A stretch of DNA of 64,000 nucleotides from NCBI GenBank assembly GCA_023078685.1, contig JALGAS010000004.1, positions 5,890,001 to 5,954,000 on the forward strand, written 5' to 3'. The DNA is from Neopestalotiopsis rosae (taxonomy: Eukaryota; Ascomycota; Sordariomycetes; Amphisphaeriales; Sporocadaceae). Both the position numbers and the translations under genes were made by a program. Shown here one piece after another: positions 56,410-64,000 of the stretch. The notes under the pieces are model-generated. The model did not search any database and was not told the origin of the DNA. It saw only the letters and a list, made by a program, of their open reading frames with translations. Numbering within the stretch: the first letter of the stretch is position 1; each line of letters starts with the position of its first letter.

Positions 56410-58555
56410 CTAAAGAGGATAGAAAAAGTGTAAGTTTTGCCGATCTGTTGCGTCAAGGTCTTCCTCGTCAATCTTTATCTCTTCACTGCCCGTATCCAGA
56501 ATCTCTGCCACAACGGTTGCTCTGGATTGAGCTAGTATCTCTGCGCGCTGCTCATTCAGCCTAACAAGATAGAATCGTATGAAGAGGCTATAATGATCCT
56601 TCCATTAGCATTTGATTCTTCATAAATTGGCGACCGCAGTGCGACAGCACTTTCAGAGACACTGTAACGTAGAATGTGCCCAGTAGCAGCATGCAGAGCT
56701 GATGAGGCCGATGTTCCTTGCTAGTGCCGACTTACCACATCAAAGGCGAGATAAGCCAGAACGCCGTCATGAAAGCCCAGGGAAGTCTATATCTAGGTGC
56801 GTATTGAGTTTGCCAGAACCTGTGACCGAGAGTTAGCGCAGCTCGGCCTCCAAAAAACTACCTATTCATGACCCACTGTGGAGAGATCATATTGGCGACG
56901 GACGCTGCAACGATGCACGTCCCCATCAGGGTCAACTTTTTTGTATATCCTGTTGTCGTTGTGCCTGCCCACGATAGTCCCAAAAGGTAGGATGGCTTGA
57001 AAGTTGAAATCTGGGTTCCCACGATGAGAGCGATCTTGTTGTCCCACGGAGAGGCCAACTGAAAACTGGATTAGTTCAATCATTCTTCAAGGTGAGCCGG
57101 TTGATTATGGTCCTCACCTCCATGATACCGCCAACAAAGCAGGGAATGTAAGAGATGGCACATGTATATCCCACGCCAAGGTTGGTTGCGTAAAGCATAG
57201 CCGCCGAAACCAGTATAAGGAAGGATCCCCACAAAGGCTTGGCTATATTGAATAGCGCGCTCTGAGCTGGAGTGAACCCGAAGCCGACAATTATCAGCGG
57301 GAGTTGTTGAGACGTGTTATTCGGCAACTCGTTGAAGAACATATGAAATCTATTGACAATCATCGTTAGTACTTAGGGGCCCGCATGTGGCAAAAAGGGA
57401 AAAAAAAGAATAGGAAAGGAAGACCCCACAAGCGAGACATCGCATGGGAAACCTACATGAACAGCCAACTTTTGAAGTCGGTAAAACATTCACGAACCTG
57501 ATCCCACTTGAATGTAGTGTTGACAATACCAGAGTAGGTCTCACGGATCATGGCGATAGTATGGACTTTTCCCTCGGTTGTGAGCCACTTTGCATCCACG
57601 GGAGAATTTGGTAGGAAATAAAACATTGGGACAACAACGACAAACGTGAGTATAACGCAGACGATGTCTAAAGTTTGTCAGCAATCTAGGGCAGTCCGGT
57701 TCGTGGGTCACTATTGACTGTCAAAGTATTACTTACGGAGCCATTTCCAAGAACTCAGGCCGCCGACTAGTGCGCCGACGTCATCACCTTCGATCAATTT
57801 ATAGGCAACTATGGTGAGGAGCACATTGGCAAAGCTTCCAGAAGCCCACCACAGGAGTTGTACCCACGGGCTTTTCTTGGGAGTGAAGAAAGCCTGATGC
57901 AACACTGTCGTGGAGGGGACAATCTGCGATTCAGTCTATTGCATTTGATATAATCAGTGAACCAGCTTGGATGTCGAGATCATTGTCCAGAGACACTTAC
58001 CATGCCAAGAAAGAATCGCAGCGCCATCATTTGCTTGCCCGTCTTGACAACAAGATGGAGACCAAGCAACAGTGCCCACAGGACTAGCGATACATTGATA
58101 AAGTGCTTGTGGCCGACTCGCTGTGCAAGGTAGCCGCCAGGCCAAAGCGCGATCAGGTAGCCAAGGTAAAAGACTACAAACAAGTTGTTGTACTCTGTCT
58201 TGGACATTTCAATGTCGTCAAAGATGCCCATGGTACTGGCTTGCGAAAGGGTTGACTTGTCCAGATGGATGAGGAATGCGATCCACCATGTCTGGCTGAG
58301 AAGACACCAAAAGTTCTTCTTGTTGATTTTTTTCTGAAGCTCTGACGTGAGAGGTCCTACTTTGCCCCTCTGGCGATTGTAGAAGACTGTTGTGTCGTCG
58401 ACATCTCCTTCGGAGACCTTGTGTTGTGTCTCGGTTGGAGTCAATTCGCTCTTAGCAGTGCTACCATTCGTGGGAACCGTGTCAGCCGTGGGCTTGGACA
58501 CATGATCCTTCAGAAGGACGTCATCTTTGGGCACTGGTTCCATGATGCGAGACAA
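56410..58555 (-). CDS. Dal5-like anion:cation symporter (MFS)
   Basis: Exons 58555-58001, 57935-57737, 57667-57457, 57349-57118, 57058-56862, 56819-56736 and 56587-56410 join in phase to give 551 residues; one intron has a perfect TACTAAC. A start at 58543 is also possible. The sequence has a long cytosolic N-terminus, then about 12 helices with HLDKSTLSQASTMGIFDDIE, the motif LGYLIALWPGGYLAQRVGHK, RFFLGMTESQIVPS and, later, FELPN-like NELPNNTSQQLPLIIVGFGF. This is the ACS group that carries allantoate, nicotinate, biotin, cysteine or sulfonates. Its substrate is not determined. A TATA-like box (TATATAATAT) lies at 58651-58660. The gene is near a cysteine-synthase-like gene. Confidence 0.9.
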
Positions 58556-59532
58556 TTAACGTGGCGGAGAGTTCAACTGAAACTGAAGGGGGAGGATGGT
58601 GATGCGGTTGGGCGAGACTAACGACTTTCATGGAAGAATATGAGATTGCAATATTATATACTAATTGTCTTACTATTTCTTCCCTTCTTTGTTTTGGTGA
58701 TAGAAAGTACCCACTAGCATGGTTCATACAGGCGGTGGTCGAACAGAAGTCCAGCATGTGCTTAACCGGACGCTGAGAAATCAGTAGATGTACGGGAATA
58801 AAATTCTCAGCTGGTAACTAGCATTGTCTTGGCCTATCTTGGCCAATTCTTGGCAGCCGAGTTCAATCATGGTCATGCCCATAATACCTTGCACGATCTG
58901 ATCGCTATCTGCTAAACTCGGCGAGTTAACTCTCGCCATTACGCATTTCCTGGCTCGAGGCATGGGCCATGTGCATGCCAAGATGCGTTTCTGACGCCAG
59001 TGCCAGAAAGGTTCTCATCAGCAAGGCCACAACGATACGACTGCTGAATGTCAGCCCATGTCGATCCTCCCAAAGAAAACGCAAGCATCGAGACAAGGTG
59101 AGCAAATAAAGCGACATAGACCTCCAGAACAAACCTAGTCGTATACGCCGCTTATAGGAAGGAGTTCTCTTGACCGTCAAGGTGATGTTGACGACGATCA
59201 ATGCCCAAAGGAGCGGAAAAGAAACTGGAACTACCATCGTGTACTAACTAAACTTACAGTGTACTGTCTGTTCCCTGCTCGAGGAAGCATTTGTTCCATG
59301 GGAAATCATGATAAATAACTGTAAATTGACAAGAACAGTGACAGTAACCATTAATATGCTTATGTGTCATTGAAGATCCTGTCACATACACTCCATAGTT
59401 GACATTGGATATTGAACTTTGCAATTTAATCATCATTTGCTCCGCGCAGTGCTACTATAATGAACAAATAAGAACGGCTTTTAGACCCCAGGGCATGAGA
59501 CCTCCCTCGTTGCAGTTGTGATGGGGCATCAA
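58556..59532. other. Intergenic region, 1 kb, with a possible exon fragment
   Basis: It holds the transporter promoter. On the minus strand, 58926-59237 encodes a hydrophobic helix followed by basic residues (LLWALIVVNITLTVKRTPSY), and an overlapping frame continues to 58781. No complete model could be built, so it may be a gene remnant or chance. Confidence 0.35.
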
Positions 59533-61401
59533 TCAGACAGTCAACCTATACAGAGCCTCAGTTCCACCACGTAGACTATCAGCGCTGTGACCATTCGCTC
59601 GACAGACGCTCGTTGCAACCCGTGCAGCGTCTCCGTTATAGCAAATTAACAGGGAACGTTTGCCCTGAATTCCCATGTTTATCTCGCTAGTGTCGGAGTG
59701 CACTTTGGACATCAAGTCGCGCCAGAGTGAAACAAGGGTGGAAGGGTCTGAGAACGGTCTATCGCACCCTGCTTTTACAGTCGGGACGTTGATTGACCCC
59801 GGGAGACTGAACAGCTTGTAATCTTCGGGTTGTCTGAGATCAATGACGACGGTATCCGGGCGTGGTGGGACGAGCTCCTCCCAACCAAGGCGGTCCTGGT
59901 GACATTTCTTCGATGCAAGCAACAAGACATCCTTGGCAATGCTTTTGTCAAGCTGGTAGAAGTCGTCCAGGACTGGAAGAGCCTCCCTCTCCCATGCTTC
60001 ATCATAGCGAAACAGGTCAACGTTGGATAGTTGCTGAACTCTTGTTAGCATAATGTCAAAAGTTTTGAGTAATGTCAGATATCTTACAGCATTCTTGACG
60101 GTAGGAAAATGCTCAGGGCCAAGTTTGTCAAAGTACTCATCCATGTACTGGTACGGAAGATCACAGCAAAGAGACACACAATGAATTTGGCCATCTTCCC
60201 CTGCCAAGTCTGAAAGTGTCCCGGCTGCCTTGCGTTTGTTGATCAATTGGTACAGGCCTTTCAGATTGAACCCGGACGACGGGCCGCTGACGACTCCATG
60301 ACGACAAAGCTGTAGGGAAAGGTAATAAGAGTCGTGAGAGCCAACCTCTTCGACCTGGTCGACGGCGGACTTCCACGGAAACTCTACCGGGCCCAATAGG
60401 GCAAGGGAGCGCGGGCCGGGCACCCTGTCTCCTGCAGCTGTGCACACACTTTTCGACACGTTGTCAGCAGGTGTCACGTCCTCTATGTGAATAAACAGCT
60501 TACCCTAGACGAAACACGGAAGGTTTCTTTTCCTTGAAATACGTACCAAGGCCACTCATGGTGCCTATAATGGGATCAGGAACAATGCTCCGTTGGCACC
60601 AGTCATGCTGCTTACCTGAGGTCCCCATGCCAGCACAGATGACGTTGATCTCAGGGAGCTGCTCGTGTATCTGGGGACCTGTCCATCGAACGTGGGCTTT
60701 CCAATTCTAAGAACAATGATCAGTCATACTCGATGGCTCCAAACTTGGCGATAGGAATACCCACGTCGTCATTTTCGTATTGGTTTGGGTTAATGACCGC
60801 GTCATCCTGCTGTGCCCATCGGCGTGCAGCACTGATACCACCGCGCTCGTCCAACGGTTCAGGCTGCGATGGGCCTCCAAACAAAGTGCTGAGAAGAGAC
60901 CATTAGCTGTGATACATTCATATGTGGGGATGGATTACAATAGCACCACCTACATGTTCAAGCCAAAGAATTGCATCAGTTTAACTTTGGCCGACGAGGT
61001 TTTGTTACTCAGATAAGCGTGCACCTCGCCATACCCAGGCAGGACTTTTGACATGAGACTCATGGAAATGACAGTTGAGCCAGAACTATACTCAACCACC
61101 GTTTTGGTCTTGTCACAATCCATTTGGGTTTGCAGGAGATTTAGCGCTATAATGCTGATCGTCAGTGTAAAGTTTATACCGAAGAGTTTCCAACTTTTTG
61201 GTGCTCACCTGGCATGGCCTTGACGTTGTTTGCCGGATGCATCGTCATCATCTTGGCATATATGCGAACACCGTCCTTTTTGTAAGGGTTTAGTACATCC
61301 GGCAACTCTACCAGGGGCAGTGGAGGAGCCACATCAGGATCGAAATAATCCCTGAGTGCCTCCGGGCCTCTGTAGACATTCAAGTTGTTTCGCTTCTCCA
61401 T
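59533..61401 (-). pseudogene. Cysteine-synthase-like PLP enzyme fused to rhodanese, with one-base frameshift
   Basis: Exons 61401-61209, 61147-60954, 60888-60765, 60706-60616, 60564-60504, 60448-60088 and 60033-59533 all splice in phase except that exon 2 has one base too many. The A4 run near 61140 reads GCGCTAAAATC where the frame needs GCGCTAAATC. Corrected length is 507 residues. The N-terminal type II PLP fold shows PLPLVELPDVLNPY, the lysine segment PANNVKAMP, the loop SSGSTVISMSLM, GLNITLFGGPS, VICAGMGTSGTMSGLG and PSSGFNLKGLYQLI. A rhodanese-like domain occupies the last 110 residues (DTVVIDLRQPEDYKLFSLPG, CYNGDAARVATSVC). The fusion suggests cysteine synthesis coupled to sulfur transfer. 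The gene is either inactive or affected by a sequence error. Confidence 0.72.
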
Positions 61402-61657
61402 GATTGTGAATGTTGATTTTGAGTAAAAGAAATGTTGGATTCAGTTTTGGGGGTTTGGAGAGGGGATCGGTTTGATCGAAGGGTTCGTCTTCATTTAATA
61501 TTTAATATTTATTATACCGCAACTTCTCTCAGCATAAAACCTATAATTATGTCATCACTAATGAATTAGAATCACATGGCAGCTTTCAAAAGTACCCCGG
61601 CATTAGGTGACCATGATGACCACCATGATGGCCACCCTGAGTCTTGCCGTCAGACTA
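61402..61657. promoter_or_regulatory. A/T-rich promoter region of the PLP/rhodanese gene
   Basis: A TATAATAAATATTAAAT-like stretch near 61494-61516 lies about 100 bp upstream of ATG 61401. Codons just beyond the neighbouring stop at 61658 read a Gly/His string (GGHHGGHHGH) in the same frame. Confidence 0.4.
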
Positions 61658-62276
61658 TCACTTCCATTTCGAGAAGCTGAGGCCGTAGGTGTCTTTGATC
61701 ATAAATTGTGGCAGGACCTTTCCGGAGATCCACCACATCAGCCCAGTTTGCGCCCGAGACACAACATTCCAACCATGTCGTTGTAGCGGGATCTGCAATG
61801 CATTGTGAGGTGCTACTTCAGTCAACTCCGCATTCTGAATGGCAAGTCTAAGATCAAAATGCCCTTCACTTCTAAATTTATCCTTTAGCTTTTGCATATC
61901 CTAAAGTATATCAAAGGAATGGCCAATTCAATTGGATTTCATTTTGCGCAGCTAGTCTTTCAGCTTAACTATTATAGCGCTGCGAGTCTGAGTATAAGAA
62001 TAACAAATACATCTTTTTTTAAGCTTTTGCTTAGTTGAATTTTATGTAAGCAGCCACAATCCAGACAATGTAGAATCTCCTCCGATTTGCCATGTGAAAA
62101 TAAACTACCTTTGGACTTGAATTCCTAGCGCCGTCCTGCTGAAAAACAAAGTTATCATAGCCCCGACGGGTACGCCGACCTCGCCATTTCTTACAATCAA
62201 ATGGTTGCGACAATAATTTAGCAGTTGAAACGTAACGAAAATACCATCCAGGTCCATCCGCCGAATTCGTCGTCAT
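61658..62276 (-). CDS. Small two-exon gene of unknown function
   Basis: Not recognised. Exon 62276-62109 starts MTTNSADGPGWYF and ends in RNSSPK. A GTAGTT donor there and a CTTTAG acceptor at 61901 join in phase to exon 61900-61658, which begins DMQKLKDKFRSEGHFDLRLA. The 136-residue product is basic, without signal peptide or membrane helix, and ends SFSKWK. The 208-bp intron is longer than others in the window, so one more exon could be hidden. The frame continues after two stop codons into a Gly/His-rich stretch. It is divergent from the MFS exporter at 62646. The call rests only on phase, splice signals and amino-acid texture. Confidence 0.35.
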
Positions 62277-62645
62277 TCTCTGATTTGCATCTAGCAACCT
62301 TGAGGGCTCGACCCTTGAGAGGAGTAAAAGTTGTGTGTCCTGCCGATCATAGGACAAGACTCTTGGCGTACTTGGCATACTTGGCAAGACCCAACGACAT
62401 GGACCTTGTTGGATAGGCAAGCCTCCTTTCAACGTCCCTACCTAGACTCAAGATCTTGCAAGCATTCATGCCATTTCAATCGACTCATACTTTCTCGCCT
62501 GCTTCCTTTCATTTCTTACATCTTGCGATTGCTCAATTGAGAGTTGACCCTTACATTTGCTTGTCAACCTCAACTTCCTTGTCAATAACACGTCTTCCGT
62601 TATTGTATCACTCACCTGGCATTGCCAAGAATCGTTGTTAAAGTC
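62277..62645. promoter_or_regulatory. Intergenic region upstream of the MFS exporter
   Basis: This 369-bp region lies between the putative small gene and the exporter and contains CT-rich stretches common in fungal leaders. No separate gene was found. Confidence 0.45.
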
Positions 62646-64000
62646 ATGGGTGGAATCGTGGAAAACAGTCACCCTCTGCGGGATGATACACCAGACACTG
62701 CATCTCATGATACACCCTCGCGGGAAGACAAAATTGTGTTCAATGAACAAACCAATTATGTTTCGAAAGGGAAAATAATCATGGTATGTAAAGTTCTGAT
62801 AGACTGGTGTCATGATGCTGCACGTGGCTGACCGTGGTGCATTAGATCTTTCTTGCATGCGCCAGCGTAGATCTGGTGGCACTCATGGACCAGACCACAC
62901 TGGCTGCCAGTTTAAGCATCCTGGGTAACGCTCTCCAGGCAAGCCAGCAGATGTCCTGGATTGCCAATGGATACTTCATGTCAGTCTCGGCGGCCCATCC
63001 CTCGTGACGAATGAGCTAACGAAGCATTTAGAACTTCGACTATCGGCCAGTTACTTTACGGTCGACTGTCCGATATCTGGTCGCGCAAAGTGATCTTGCT
63101 CGTCGGGCTAGCCGTTTTCTTCTTTGGATCCCTAGCATCGTCATTGGCGCAAACAGCTACCCAACTCATCATCTTTCGAGCCTTCACTGGCTTTGGCGGA
63201 GGTGGCCTCATGACCATCGCTCAAATGATTGTCAGCGACGTCGTGCCTTTGCGTGAGAGGGGCAAATATCAAGGGATTTTGGTAAGGATTTAATTCATAA
63301 TCATTATCAACTTCCAAATCAAGGAACCTTAAATCTAACAGAAATTCCGACATAGGGAGCCGTGACAGCTCTGGGCAACGGTATCGGTCCGGTCATTGGT
63401 GGAGCGCTGTCTTCTAAATCTAGCGACTCATGGCGATGGATCTTTCGCCTCAATATGCCACTTACAGTGCTATCGACTGGCACTGTGGTATTCTTCATGC
63501 CTCTGAAGAAAGTTCATGGCGACTGGAAGATGTGAGTAGTGTATGGCCAAGTTGGTCGATGTCGCTAATGCTTGGGCACAGGAAAGTACGGGCTATTGAC
63601 TTCATTGGCATTGTCCTGGCTCTTGCTGGAGCCGTTGGCATGATGTTAGGTCTCACGTGGGGCGGAGTAGAATATCAATGGAACTCTCCTGCTGTCCTTA
63701 TCAGCATAATAGTCGGCGCATTTGTGTGTGCTTGCTTTGTCCTTTGGCAATGGAAAGGTCCCAGATTTCCTCTGGTACCATGTACGAATATCTTGGGTTT
63801 GAGAAACTTTGCTCACAATCACTAACATACTACAGTGGGTATCTTTCGTAGTCGTATGACTATTGGAGCCTGCCTTACCATGGCTTTGAATGGATGGAAT
63901 TTTGTCGTCCAGATGTATTACATCCCCCAATTCTACCAACTAGTCTACAACTATTCTCCAACCCAAGCGGGAGTCATGTTGCTTCCAATAACCTTGGTGC
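62646..64000 (+). CDS. MFS multidrug exporter, DHA2 (14-TM) type, 5' part (runs off window)
   Basis: Exons 62646-62783, 62846-62979, 63032-63281, 63356-63531, 63582-63781 and 63836 onward join in phase. The cytosolic start is followed by helix 1 with VDLVALMDQTTLAASLSILG (the LDxTIVNVALP-type region of drug:proton antiporters), SQQMSWIANGYFM, the motif A loop GRLSDIWSRK, FRAFTGFGGGGLMTIAQMIV, the motif C helix ALGNGIGPVIGGALSS, and WRWIFRLNMPL. These are signatures of DHA2 exporters, which pump toxins, drugs or secondary metabolites out of the cell. Roughly 330 residues are visible of an expected 550 or so. Its cargo is unknown, and no biosynthetic core gene lies in the visible flank. Confidence 0.9.

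Noticed and set aside
58781..59237. Overlapping minus-strand frames with one hydrophobic helix, considered as an extra membrane-protein gene
   Set aside because: No start, splice combination or stop gave a continuous model, so it is left as a possible fragment only.

Overview
This window looks like nuclear DNA of a filamentous ascomycete (Pezizomycotina, probably Sordariomycetes; order not determinable from sequence alone). Genes are close packed, many carry short introns with GT-AG ends and CTAAC/CTGAC-like branch sites, and the families are typically fungal: HET domain, Zn2Cys6 factors, fungal CorA-like protein, AA9 LPMO, Ppo-type oxygenase, Pep12, Ndc1, Dlt1 and Alg11. No rRNA, confident tRNA, CRISPR array or intact transposon was seen. 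About 29 genes are supported; two run off the window ends.

Layout. 0-12 kb: the start of a Ppo-like fatty-acid oxygenase (minus) lies divergent from a MAPEG protein, followed by a HET-domain protein, a secreted FAD-linked oxidase and an M61-like metallopeptidase with a PDZ domain. 13.7-24.1 kb: an apparent amine-catabolism cluster with a Zn2Cys6 regulator, a copper amine oxidase ending in SKL, an APC-family permease, an aldehyde dehydrogenase also ending in SKL, and a small VOC-fold protein. 24.8-32.5 kb: a CorA-like membrane protein (possibly frameshifted), an EthD-domain protein and an AA9 LPMO with a long disordered tail. 33.2-42.8 kb: a housekeeping block of DLT1, NDC1, PEP12, COX18 and ALG11. 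43.1-52.1 kb: an UNC93-like transporter, a TauD-like dioxygenase, an F-box protein, an F-box/ankyrin protein and an unknown gene broken by one base. 53.8-64 kb: a secreted tyrosinase, a Dal5-like (ACS family) transporter, a cysteine-synthase-like PLP enzyme fused to rhodanese (with a one-base frameshift), a small unknown two-exon gene and the start of a 14-TM type MFS exporter.

How the genes may work together. The most coherent unit is the amine cluster. The permease would bring in an amine, the oxidase would convert it to an aldehyde plus H2O2 and ammonia, and the dehydrogenase would oxidise the aldehyde. Both enzymes carry the same peroxisomal signal, and a pathway regulator is adjacent. 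A second possible link is Ppo oxygenase with MAPEG (oxylipin formation and handling). A third, weaker one is the ACS transporter beside the PLP/rhodanese enzyme, with a TauD-like oxygenase some 10 kb away (sulfur acquisition). Three genes (at 24.8, 51.2 and 59.5 kb) each need one inserted or deleted base to read through. This suggests either recent inactivation in the accessory parts or local sequence errors.
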